A stretch of 17,270 nucleotides of DNA from JAFARZ01 sp035651595 (GTDB taxonomy: Bacteria; Actinomycetota; Actinomycetes; Streptosporangiales; Streptosporangiaceae). Made by a program: the position numbers and the translations under genes. The stretch is taken from the NCBI GenBank assembly GCA_035651595.1, contig DASRFJ010000064.1:1-17270 (forward strand), given 5' to 3'. This document shows, piece by piece, positions 6,920 through 13,647 of the stretch. Position 1 is the stretch's first letter. Each line of letters opens with the position of its first letter. Below the pieces are notes generated by a model. It did no database searches, had not been told where the DNA came from, and worked only from the letters and a program-made list of their open reading frames with translations.

Positions 6920-7702
6920 ATGCGAGCACGTGACCTTTCGGCAGGAGCACCCTGCTGGATCGACCTAGGCTCATCGGACGTGACCGCCGCGCGAGACTTC
7001 TACACCGGCCTGTTCGGCTGGACGGCGGAAGAACCGAATCCGGACTTCGGCGGCTATTTCATGTTCAACTCCGGCGGCGCACCGGTTGGTGGCTGCATGC
7101 CGGCCATGCCGGGCGGCGCGCCAGACGTCTGGTCGGTGTACCTGACCTCGCCGGACGCGACCAAGACCGCCGATGCCGCGACGCAGGCCGGCGGTCAGGT
7201 CATCGTCCCGCCGATGCAGGTGGGCGACACCGGCACCATGGGCATGGTGCTGGACCCGGGCGGCGCGGCAATCGGGTTCTGGCAGCCGGATCAGTTCCCC
7301 GGCATCGCGGGCGTCGGCGACCCTGGGCAGCCGAGCTGGTTCGAGCTGTACACCAAGGAGTACGACAGGGTCGTGGCGTTCTACCGCGACGTCTTCGGCT
7401 GGACGGTCGAGGTCATGGCCGATGAGCCGGGCATGCGGTACACGGTGCTCAGCCACGGCGAGAACCAGCAGCTGGCCGGCATTATGGACGCCACTGCCTT
7501 CGGCCCGGACGAGCCGATGGGCTGGTTCGTGTACTTCTGGGTGACGGACGCGGACGCCGCGGCGGCGCGAGTGACCGAACTCGGCGGCTCGGTGGTCCGG
7601 GCGCCCGAGGACACCCCGTACGGCCGGCTGGCCACGGTGGCCGACCCGAACGGCACCCAGTTCAAGCTCATGGCCGCGAACGACCAGATGCCGGCGACCT
7701 AG
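6920..7702 (+). CDS. Two-domain VOC/glyoxalase-like protein (Cfp30B-like)
   Basis: This 260-residue protein consists of two tandem VOC (glyoxalase/bleomycin-resistance/dioxygenase fold) modules. The first runs from PCWIDLGSSDVTAARDFYTGLFGW to DPGGAAIGFWQP and the second from PSWFELYTKEYDRVVAFYRDVFGW to DPNGTQFKLM. This architecture and the conserved phrases resemble the mycobacterial 27-kDa antigen Cfp30B (Rv0577) family. The ATG at 6920 has GGGAGG about 8 bases upstream; the frame is open upstream but overlaps merR. It sits 52 bp after merR and is probably under its control. Its stop codon shares a CTAG with the stop of the convergent gene. The reaction catalysed is unknown. Confidence 0.87.
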   Translation: MRARDLSAGAPCWIDLGSSDVTAARDFYTGLFGWTAEEPNPDFGGYFMFNSGGAPVGGCMPAMPGGAPDVWSVYLTSPDATKTADAATQAGGQVIVPPMQVGDTGTMGMVLDPGGAAIGFWQPDQFPGIAGVGDPGQPSWFELYTKEYDRVVAFYRDVFGWTVEVMADEPGMRYTVLSHGENQQLAGIMDATAFGPDEPMGWFVYFWVTDADAAAARVTELGGSVVRAPEDTPYGRLATVADPNGTQFKLMAANDQMPAT

Positions 7703-8181
7703 CTCCGCCGGAACGCGACCAGGCGGTACACCGGGTCGGCACGGGCGCGGTCCTGGTCGGGCAGCGCGGCGAGCCGCTCGTCGAGTTCCGCCATCCGGCC
7801 GGGACCGACCCGGCCGGCCCACGGCACATTCCCGCTCGCCAGGCGCTTGCGCCAGGCGAGCGGGGTGCTGCCCTGACCGAGGCCGGCGAACGTGGTCTCG
7901 GTGGCCGGCGTCAGGCCGTGCTCGCCGCCACCAGGCTGCCGCTCCGGGCGGCGTCCGTTGACCGCCGCCATGCCCGGTGATCTGTCGACGCCGAGAACGA
8001 CGCGCCCCGCGTCCGCCAGTCGCGCCGTGACGATCCCCGTCCCGCAGGCGACATCCACCAGCGTCCGGACGACCGCGGCGTCGCCGATCAGCGATGTGAT
8101 CGCGACGGCCGCCGCGCCGGCGCGCGCGTCCCCGCCCCTGGTCGCGTCGTACCGCGCCGCCTCCTTGTCGTAATCGAGCAC
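7699..8181 (-). pseudogene. SAM methyltransferase with internal deletion
   Basis: The 160-codon frame starts at a GTG with TAGGG upstream. It opens like a normal class I methyltransferase (MLDYDKEAARYDATRGG, then motif I DVACGTGIVTARLAD and the acidic GVDRSPGMAAV). It then jumps straight to a C-terminal section (TPATETTFAGLGQG ... LAALPDQDRARADPVYRLVAFRRS). In relatives as I recall them, about 80-100 residues separate these, carrying motifs II to IV and the ADAxRLP, LLHL and LRPGG segments. None is present here. The junction is in frame, so a short product could be made, but it lacks much of the methyltransferase fold. I therefore call it a decayed gene. It converges on the VOC gene through a shared CTAG stop, and the repeat element begins just upstream of its start. 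Confidence 0.65.
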
Positions 8182-8204
8182 ATTCGCACCCTACGTCTCG
8201 CCGC

Positions 8205-8365
8205 CCGGGAGGCAATCCGAAATTATTACGGACAGTTCCGCTTCCCGGATCGGGCCCGGCTGGCGCATTGCGCGCCAGCAACGTGGACGATTTCCCCCTT
8301 GTGGAAGATCGACCCCCGTAACCAAGGGTCCCGCTACCACGATGGGGAAATCCGCCACGTTATCC
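8205..8365. repeat. MITE-like repeat element, copy 2 (right end missing)
   Basis: The element starts with an end sequence at 8205-8256. About 30 of its first 33 bases match the reverse complement of the right end of copy 3 (16931-16980), including CCGGGAGGC-ATCCGAAAT and CGGACAGTT. After CTGGCGCATTGCG (shared with the left part of copy 3) comes an 87-bp hairpin block (8279-8365), which aligns without gaps to 16773-16859 at about 73 of 87 identical by hand count. No right-hand inverted end follows. Instead, truncated phosphotransferase-like sequence begins within about 60 bp. Confidence 0.75.
8280..8361. repeat. Long internal hairpin of repeat copy 2
   Basis: The arms 8280-8304 and 8337-8361 pair at about 22 of 25 positions, and the loop contains GGGTCCCGCTACC-like sequence shared with copy 3. 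The core TTTCCCC/GGGGAAA is fully paired. It could act as a cruciform or as a structured transcript. Confidence 0.7.
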
Positions 8366-8764
8366 GAGGCCCGTCGAGCCTGTCGCCGACCCGCTGGGCG
8401 GCGGCAGGGCTTGACCAGGGCGCGAGCGGTACTCGATTGGGAGGCCGCGACGTTCGGCCAGCCCGAAGAGGATCTCGCCTGGTACCTGTACCTGGACCGG
8501 CACCACAGCGAGGGCGTGTACGCCGACCGTCTTGACGGATTCCCTGACCAGGAGAAAACGGTTTGCCGTTATGAGAAATGGCTGGGCAGACCGGTGCGAG
8601 ACATGAGCTATTACGAGGTCTTGTCTGGCTTCAAATTCACGGTCATCATGTCGCGGATCGGCCAGGCGATGATCGACTGGGACTGGCTCGAGGCAGGCAG
8701 CGACTTTCCCTACAACAACAACGCGTCGCGGCTGCTCGACGCGATCCTGGAGGGCCTGGAATGA
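8342..8764 (+). pseudogene. C-terminal fragment of an APH/phosphotransferase-family gene
   Basis: Recognisable sequence begins at about 8429 with AVLDWEAATFGQPEEDLAWYLYLDRHHSEGV. This matches the Mg-binding DxD/E segment and following helices of actinobacterial phosphotransferase-enzyme-family (APH-like) proteins of about 340 residues. It continues through TVCRYEKWLGRPVRDMSYYEVLSGFKFTVIMSRIGQ to a normal-looking C-terminus (stop at 8762-8764). The N-lobe, the nucleotide-binding loop and the catalytic HGD motif are absent. The open frame reaches back to an ATG at 8342, but that ATG lies inside the repeat-element hairpin and residues 1-28 are unrelated. The gene is therefore an inactive remnant, apparently cut at the edge of the repeat element. 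It is coupled by ATGA to the next fragment. Confidence 0.75.
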
Positions 8765-9150
8765 CGCTGTCGCCGCTCGACGACTACCCGGTGCACCAGA
8801 TCCCGGAGGTGATGCGGCACGTCGGCAGCTCGGACCGCCACTTCTACGACCGGTACTACTTCAACGCGTTCCCGCTGGCAGGGGACGTGATGCTGATCGT
8901 GGGCATCGGCCAGTATCCCAACCTCGGCGTCACGGACGCGTTCGCGCTGCTGCGGCACGGGTCGCTGCACCAAGTGGTGCGCGCGTCGCGGGAACTGGGC
9001 GCGGACCGGATGGACACGCGGGTCGGCCCGTTCAACGTCGAGGTCATCGAGGGGCTCAAGAAACTCAGGGTGACGCTGGATCCCAACGAGCACAACGTGA
9101 GCTTCGAGTACTTCGCGATCGGCGACCACCCCTCGTTCGCCGCGGACTAG
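8761..9150 (+). pseudogene. N-terminal fragment of the phosphotransferase partner gene (DUF7064/7065-like)
   Basis: This 129-residue product starts MTLSPLDDYPVHQIPEV with HVGSSDRHFYDRYYFNAF, VGIGQYPNLGVTDAFALLRHG and ADRMDTRVGPFNVEVIEGLKKLRV. It resembles the start of a conserved actinobacterial protein of roughly 350-400 residues that is usually encoded next to APH-like phosphotransferases, from memory the DUF7064/7065 group. The similarity seems to stop at about VSFE (near 9108), and the last 13 residues look unrelated, so the C-terminal two thirds are missing. The ATG overlaps the preceding stop (ATGA), keeping the ancestral operon join. The stop is shared through CTAG with the convergent oxidoreductase. 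A small intact protein of this size cannot be excluded. Confidence 0.55.
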
Positions 9151-10100
9151 AGCCTCTTCTTGAGCGTGATGATGCGCTCCAGCTGCTCGCGCTGGCTGGC
9201 GAGGCTCGTGGTCGCGATCCGGACGACCAGATGGCGGGCGCCGGTCGCGACATAGCCGCTGAGCTTGGCCGCGACGTGGTCCGCTGGCCCGGCCGCGAGG
9301 GCCTGGATGGTTTCCAGCTGCTCCAGCGGCAGGCCGTAGCTGGCCTGGCTGAACGTGGCGAGCAGGTCACGGCCCCGCTCGACGGTGTCGGTCAGCACCA
9401 CGGACACGAACAGCGCCGGGGTGATCTCGTCCGCCGTCCGTCCGGCGGATGCCGCCGCCGCCCGTACCGCGGCCAGGCCGTCCCGGTAGGCCTCCGGGGC
9501 CGGCGGGTACGGCAGCCATCCGTCGTAGCGCCGCCCGATCCGGCGCAGCGCGGAGTCGGATGCGCCGCCCAGCCAGATCGGCGGCCCGCCCGGCCGGTAC
9601 GGCGCGGTCATCGGCGGCAGGTCGTCGTAATTCAGCAGTTCCCCGTGGAACGAGCCTCCGCCGTCCGGCGACGCCCACAGCTGGCGCCACAACGCGACGG
9701 TCTCGTCCAGCCGGGTGAACCTGCGCTCCCACGGCACGTCGGACAGCGCGTGCTGCGGTTCGCCGAACCGGCCGGGAAACCCCGCGCCGACGGTGAGCAC
9801 CACCCGCCCGCCGGACAGCAGGTCGATGGAGGCGAGCGTCTGCGCCGCCTGGACCGGCCGCCGCAGCACCGGCAGCAGTGCCGCGGTGCCGAGCGTGACG
9901 CGGCTGGTCAGCGGCGCCACCGCGGCGAGCATGGTCAGCGCCTCGATCCGGGGCGTGAGCAGGAAATCGTTCGCCCACAGCGAGTCGTAGCCGAGGTCTT
10001 CGGCGCGCACCGCGAAGTCGGTGAGCGCGCGCGGATCCGTGCCCGGCCCCCACTGCGCCTGGCCGATCGGGATCAGCACGCCGAGCTTTATGTCGTCCAT
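9147..10100 (-). CDS. LLM-class flavin/F420-dependent oxidoreductase
   Basis: This 317-residue luciferase-like monooxygenase-fold (TIM barrel) protein probably uses F420 or FMN. Landmarks are the opening DDIKLGVLIPIGQAQWGPG, then AVRAEDLGYDSLWANDFLL, VTLGTAALLPVLRRPVQAAQTLASIDLLSGGRVVLTVGAG and PYRPGGPPIWLGGASDSALRRIGRRYDGWLPYPP. Its length matches the family. The ATG at 10100 is preferred, with AGG about 10 bases upstream; upstream in-frame starts at 10109 and 10160 run into the divergent promoter region. It is divergently transcribed from an MmyB-type regulator, a common arrangement in which the regulator controls an adjacent oxidoreductase. The substrate is unknown. Confidence 0.87.
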   Translation of the reverse strand: MDDIKLGVLIPIGQAQWGPGTDPRALTDFAVRAEDLGYDSLWANDFLLTPRIEALTMLAAVAPLTSRVTLGTAALLPVLRRPVQAAQTLASIDLLSGGRVVLTVGAGFPGRFGEPQHALSDVPWERRFTRLDETVALWRQLWASPDGGGSFHGELLNYDDLPPMTAPYRPGGPPIWLGGASDSALRRIGRRYDGWLPYPPAPEAYRDGLAAVRAAAASAGRTADEITPALFVSVVLTDTVERGRDLLATFSQASYGLPLEQLETIQALAAGPADHVAAKLSGYVATGARHLVVRIATTSLASQREQLERIITLKKRL

Positions 10101-10135
10101 GGGGGCCATCCTGCGAGGCCGGCCGCGCCGCGGCA

Positions 10136-10151
10136 ATTCCCCGCGGGGAAT
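10136..10151. promoter_or_regulatory. Perfect 16-bp palindrome in the divergent promoter region
   Basis: ATTCCCCGCGGGGAAT is perfectly self-complementary. It lies 35 bp from both the oxidoreductase start (10100, minus strand) and the regulator start (10186, plus strand). It is the best operator candidate for the divergent XRE/MmyB-type regulator. Confidence 0.6.
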
Positions 10152-10185
10152 CGCGCGCACCGCGCTGACCGGCTATTACTGGAGC

Positions 10186-10956
10186 GTGGACTTCCCGACC
10201 GCGCTGAAAGAACGTCGCGCCGCCCGCAAGGTCAGCCAGCTCGAGCTCGCGCTCAAGGCGGGCACGACGCAGCGGCATCTGAGCTTCATCGAGAGCGGCC
10301 GTTCGGCGCCCGGCCGGGACATGGTCATCCGGCTGACCGAGTCGCTCGGCCTCCCGCTCCGCGAGCGCAACCAGTTGCTGCTCAAGGCAGGGTTCGCGCC
10401 GGCCTACCCGGAAACGCCGCTGGACAGTGCCGACCTGGCGCCGGTCATGACCGCGCTGACCCACATCCTCGACGCGCACATGCCGTACCCCGCGCTCATC
10501 GTCGATCGGTACGGCGCGATCGTCGGCGCGAACGCCGCGCAGGCCATGCTGGCCGGCGACGCCCCCGCGCACGTGCGGTCGAACGCGTACCGGCTGGCGC
10601 TGCACCCGGAGGGGATGGCGCCGCGGGTCGGGAACTTCACCGACTGGGCCCGCCACGTGGTGGACAACATCGGCGCCGACCTGGCCCGCAACCCGGACGA
10701 CCGGCTGGCCGCGCTGCACGCGGAGCTGAGCGGGTACGTCCCGCCGGCCCGTCCCGCCGCCGGTCACCTGGGCTTCGCGGTGCCGTTGCTGCTCCGGCAC
10801 GGCGGCGAGGACCTGCGGCTGATGACGACGATCACCAGCTTCGCCACCGCGGTCGACGTCACGATCTCGGAGCTGAAACTGGAGGCGTTCCTGCCCGCCG
10901 ACGCGACGACGGCCGCGGCGCTGATGCGGGACAATGGCGCCGATGCGGGACAATGA
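10186..10956 (+). CDS. XRE-family regulator with MmyB-like ligand-binding domain
   Basis: This 256-residue regulator has an N-terminal XRE helix-turn-helix (FPTALKERRAARKVSQLELALKAGTTQRHLSFIESGRSAPGRDMVIRLTESLGL, residues about 3-57). It is followed by the MmyB-type C-terminal domain, a PAS-like pocket that binds fatty-acid-like ligands in the characterised relative MltR. Landmarks are LLLKAGFAP, PALIVDRYGAIVGAN, NAYRLALHPEGMAPRVGNFTDWA and LMTTITSFATAVDVTISELKLEAFLPAD. The GTG at 10186 begins where the family begins. There is no correctly spaced Shine-Dalgarno sequence, and TATTAC lies 6 nt upstream, suggesting a leaderless mRNA. The gene is divergent from the luciferase-like oxidoreductase and heads a run of closely spaced plus-strand genes. 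Confidence 0.88.
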   Translation: MDFPTALKERRAARKVSQLELALKAGTTQRHLSFIESGRSAPGRDMVIRLTESLGLPLRERNQLLLKAGFAPAYPETPLDSADLAPVMTALTHILDAHMPYPALIVDRYGAIVGANAAQAMLAGDAPAHVRSNAYRLALHPEGMAPRVGNFTDWARHVVDNIGADLARNPDDRLAALHAELSGYVPPARPAAGHLGFAVPLLLRHGGEDLRLMTTITSFATAVDVTISELKLEAFLPADATTAAALMRDNGADAGQ

Positions 10957-10959
10957 AGC

Positions 10960-11286
10960 GTGCCCACCACCGAGGAACGGTACGAAGAGCTGATCGACCA
11001 GCTGCTCGGCACGGACGGAGTGACGCCGCCCGGCGGCAGCGGATTCGGCCGCGGCAGCATCCGTTACCGGCGGAAGATCTTCGCGATGCTGGTCCGCGGC
11101 CGGCTGGTGGTCAAGCTGCCCGCCCCGCGGGTGGACGAGCTGCTCGCCGCCGGGGAGGGTGACCGGTTCGACGCGAATAAGGGCACGCCGATGAAGGAGT
11201 GGTTCAGCCTCGACCCGGAGTCGTCGCTGGACTGGCTGCCCCTGGCGCGCGAGGCGCTCGACTTCGCGCGGGCCAGCCATGGGTGA
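10960..11286 (+). CDS. TfoX/Sxy N-terminal-domain-like protein
   Basis: This 108-residue protein opens with ERYEELIDQLL, then has GFGRGSIRYRRKIFAMLVRGRLVVKLPAPRVDELLAAGEGDRFD, KGTPMKEWFSLD and a C-terminal WLPLAREALDFA helix. This resembles the stand-alone TfoX N-terminal fold common in actinomycetes, whose biochemical role is unknown. The GTG at 10960 is 3 bp after the upstream regulator stop, implying cotranscription and translational coupling, and no strong Shine-Dalgarno sequence is present. No membrane segment or catalytic motif is visible. Confidence 0.75.
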   Translation: MPTTEERYEELIDQLLGTDGVTPPGGSGFGRGSIRYRRKIFAMLVRGRLVVKLPAPRVDELLAAGEGDRFDANKGTPMKEWFSLDPESSLDWLPLAREALDFARASHG

Positions 11287-11300
11287 TCGAGAGGTGTGAG

Positions 11301-11924
11301 ATGCGACTCGCGGGTGTGCTGCTCTCCGGTGCCGTCGTGGTCCTGCTCGCCGCCTGCGGCAGCACGTCGAGTGGCGCCGCCGCGGCCGGCTCCGGCTCTC
11401 CCGCGCCCGCGACGTCGCCCTCCTCGCCGGCCGCCGCGTCCGTGCGCCCGGGGAACACGCCCACCTCGGGCGGACTGTCGCCGCGCGCCGTGCCGAGCGT
11501 GCCGCCGTGTGCGACCTCTGGCCTGAAGGTGACGCTCGGTCCGCCGAATGGTGCGGCGGGCAGTGTGTACCTCGCGATCGACTTCACCAATACCACCGCC
11601 GTGACCTGCTCGCTGTACGGCTACCCGGGGGTCTCGCTGGCCGACGGCAACCCGCCCGCGCAGCTCGGCGCGGCCGCGGCGCGCACCACGGCCGCCGCTC
11701 CGGCCCTGGTCACGCTCCAGGCAGGCGGCATCGCGCACGCCACCGTCCAGGTCACCCAGGCCGGCAACTATCCGGCCGCCACCTGTGATCCGGCGCCGGC
11801 CACCACGATGGTCATCTACCCGCCCGGCCAGACCGCCGCGGCGTCTGTGCCATACACCGCAACCGGGTGCAAATCCACGGCGATCACGATCCTGCACGTC
11901 GAGGTCGTCCAGCCCGGCGGCTGA
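11301..11924 (+). CDS. Secreted DUF4232-like lipoprotein
   Basis: This 207-residue protein has a lipoprotein signal peptide with a hydrophobic core (LAGVLLSGAVVVLLAAC) and lipobox LAAC, the modified cysteine being residue 19. A low-complexity Ser/Ala/Pro/Gly linker covers about residues 20-70. The C-terminal domain begins PPCATSGLKVTLGPPNGAAGSVYLAIDFTNT and contains TCSLYGYPGVSLAD and further paired cysteines, matching the DUF4232 pattern of exported actinobacterial proteins. The ATG at 11301 has GAGAGG upstream at good spacing and is 14 bp after the TfoX-like gene. Function is unknown; it is probably anchored on the outer face of the membrane. Confidence 0.85.
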   Translation: MRLAGVLLSGAVVVLLAACGSTSSGAAAAGSGSPAPATSPSSPAAASVRPGNTPTSGGLSPRAVPSVPPCATSGLKVTLGPPNGAAGSVYLAIDFTNTTAVTCSLYGYPGVSLADGNPPAQLGAAAARTTAAAPALVTLQAGGIAHATVQVTQAGNYPAATCDPAPATTMVIYPPGQTAAASVPYTATGCKSTAITILHVEVVQPGG

Positions 11925-11942
11925 GCGATAGCGTTACGAAGT

Positions 11943-12248
11943 ATGGAGCTTCGTGTAGCGGATAATCCGGATAAATCGCGGTATGAGGCGACGGTTGATG
12001 GCGAAGTTGCCGGCTTTATCGATTACCGCCTTTCGCAGAACGACATCGCGTTTCTCCACACGGAAACCGAGGATCGTTTCCGCGGGAAGGGTGTCGGGGG
12101 CCGGCTTGTCCAGGCCAGCCTTGACTCGGCCAGGGAACGCGGCCTCGCGGTGCTGCCCTCCTGCCCGTTCGTGCGGACCTGGCTGGAGAAACACCCGGAC
12201 TACGCGGAGCTGGTCCCGGCCGGGCGGCGGGCGGAGTTCGGCCTGTGA
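11943..12248 (+). CDS. Small GNAT-fold acetyltransferase (YidJ/NATD1-like)
   Basis: This 101-residue minimal GNAT of the COG2388 type has RYEATVDGEVAGFIDYRLSQNDIAFLHTETEDRFRGKGVGGRLVQASLDSARERGLAVLPSCPFVRTWLEKHPDY. The RGKGVGGRLV stretch (about residues 47-56) is the acetyl-CoA pyrophosphate-binding loop, and the SCPFVRTWLEKHPDY ending is diagnostic for this subgroup. The acceptor is unknown. The ATG at 11943 lacks a Shine-Dalgarno sequence and follows a -10-like TAGCGT by 8 nt, so it may also have its own leaderless promoter inside the gene series. The stop overlaps the GTG start of the next gene. Confidence 0.87.
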   Translation: MELRVADNPDKSRYEATVDGEVAGFIDYRLSQNDIAFLHTETEDRFRGKGVGGRLVQASLDSARERGLAVLPSCPFVRTWLEKHPDYAELVPAGRRAEFGL

Positions 12249-13192
12249 CGCCCGCGGCGGGCCCGCCGCCTAGCAGCATCGTCGTATGGCTGCCCGACGC
12301 CGCCGCGGAACGGGCGATGGGGGGAGTGCCTTCCGGTTACCGGGCCGACGTCTGGGAGGGCGGAGCCGAGCTGCCGGCCTCGGCCAGCGAGGTCGAGGTG
12401 GTCATTCCGCCGTTCCCGATCATGCGGCCTGATCTGTCGCTGCTCAGCGGGTTGCCCCGGCTGCGGCTGGTCCAGCTTCAGTCGGCCGGCGCGGAGAAGG
12501 TCATCCCGTTCGTGCCGCCCGGCGTCACGCTGGCCACGGCGCGCGGCGCGCACGACACGGCGGTCGCCGAGTGGGTGCTGAGCGTCCTGCTCGCGCACTA
12601 TCACTACCTGCCCAGGTTCACGCTGGCCCAGCGCGAGCAGCGGTGGGACTTCACGCTGACCGGTGAACTGTCCGGGAAGACCGTGCTGATCCTCGGTTTC
12701 GGCTCGATCGGCGAGGCAGTCGCCCGGCGGCTGGCGGGCTTCGACGTCACGCTGCTGCCGGTGGCCCGGCGCCCGCGACCAGGTGTCAGCGGGGTCGACG
12801 AGCTCCCGGCGCTGCTGCCGCGGGCCGATGTCGTGGTGCTGCTGGTCCCGGTCACCCCGGCGACCGAGGGCATGGTTGATGCCAAGTTCCTCGCCCAGTT
12901 GCCCGACGGGGCGTTGGTGGTCAACGCTGCCCGTGGCGGCATCGTGGACACCGGCGCGCTGCTCGCCGAGCTGAGTTCGGAGCGGCTGTCCGCGGCGCTG
13001 GACGTGACCGATCCCGAGCCGCTGCCGCCGGGCCATCCGCTGTGGTCCGCGCCGGGGCTGATCCTCACCCCGCACGTGGGCGGCGCCAGCGGCAAGCCGA
13101 TGATCCGAGCCATGGCGGTCGCGAAAGCCCAGCTCATCCGGTACGCGGCGGGCGAGCCGCTGCAAAACGTGGTCGGCGAGGGCGGGTACTGA
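12245..13192 (+). CDS. D-isomer-specific 2-hydroxyacid dehydrogenase
   Basis: This 315-residue NAD(P)-dependent oxidoreductase interconverts 2-oxoacids and D-2-hydroxyacids. The NAD-binding motif GFGSIG is at residues 151-156. The catalytic set is visible: Arg230 in NAARGGIVD, Glu258 in TDPEPLP, and His277 in TPHVGG. The N-terminal 100 residues form the substrate-binding domain (VVIPPFPIMRPDL, LRLVQLQSAGAEKV, TARGAHDTAVAEWVLSVLLA). The GTG start at 12245 overlaps the stop of the GNAT gene (GTGA), indicating translational coupling. The preferred 2-oxoacid cannot be read from the sequence; family members include glyoxylate/hydroxypyruvate reductases. Confidence 0.9.
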   Translation: MTPAAGPPPSSIVVWLPDAAAERAMGGVPSGYRADVWEGGAELPASASEVEVVIPPFPIMRPDLSLLSGLPRLRLVQLQSAGAEKVIPFVPPGVTLATARGAHDTAVAEWVLSVLLAHYHYLPRFTLAQREQRWDFTLTGELSGKTVLILGFGSIGEAVARRLAGFDVTLLPVARRPRPGVSGVDELPALLPRADVVVLLVPVTPATEGMVDAKFLAQLPDGALVVNAARGGIVDTGALLAELSSERLSAALDVTDPEPLPPGHPLWSAPGLILTPHVGGASGKPMIRAMAVAKAQLIRYAAGEPLQNVVGEGGY

Positions 13193-13203
13193 GCGGTTCA
13201 CCG

Positions 13204-13647
13204 ATGAGTTTTCCGCGCGGCCCGCGTTTCACGGGCATGGACTACACACTTGAACTCGTGCTGATCCCGGTCACCGACGTCGACCGCGCGAAGGAGTTCT
13301 ACACCGACCAGATGGGGTTCGACCTGCTCGTCGACACCCCGATCGGCCCAGGGAAGCGGATCGTGCAGGTGACGCCGCCCGGTTCGGCGTGCTCGATCGG
13401 CTTCGGCACCGGCGTGACCGCGGCGCCGCCCGGATCCCAGCAGGGCCTGCACCTGGTGGTGAGCGATATCGTCGAGGCTCACGCGGAACTGGCCGGGCGC
13501 GGTGTCGAGGTGGGGGATGTCAAGCACTACGACGACGGCGGCTGGGGGGCCGGTCCGCACCCGGACCGTGGGGACTACATGTCGTTCGCCGAGATCGCCG
13601 ACCCGGACTGCAATCTCTGGCTGCTCCAGGAAGTGCACCGGGCATGA
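13204..13647 (+). CDS. Single-domain VOC/glyoxalase-like protein
   Basis: This is a 147-residue VOC-fold protein with an opening YTLELVLIPVTDVDRAKEFYTDQMGFDLLVD, a central QQGLHLVVSDIVEAHAELAGRGVEVGDVKHY and a closing SFAEIADPDCNLWLLQE. Glyoxalase-like metal positions (His near QGLH, Glu near LLQE) are plausible. The ATG at 13204 gives an 11-residue extension; the ATG at 13237 (MDYTLEL) is a good alternative. It lies 12 bp after the dehydrogenase gene, and its stop overlaps the start of the ECF sigma gene (ATGA). VOC genes paired with SigG-like sigma factors occur in other actinobacteria. Confidence 0.85.
   Translation: MSFPRGPRFTGMDYTLELVLIPVTDVDRAKEFYTDQMGFDLLVDTPIGPGKRIVQVTPPGSACSIGFGTGVTAAPPGSQQGLHLVVSDIVEAHAELAGRGVEVGDVKHYDDGGWGAGPHPDRGDYMSFAEIADPDCNLWLLQEVHRA

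Noticed and set aside
9231..11280. Very long open frames (more than 630 codons) on both strands across the oxidoreductase and regulator genes
   Set aside because: They overlap two well-recognised genes in other frames, and their products are arginine-rich nonsense without domain features.
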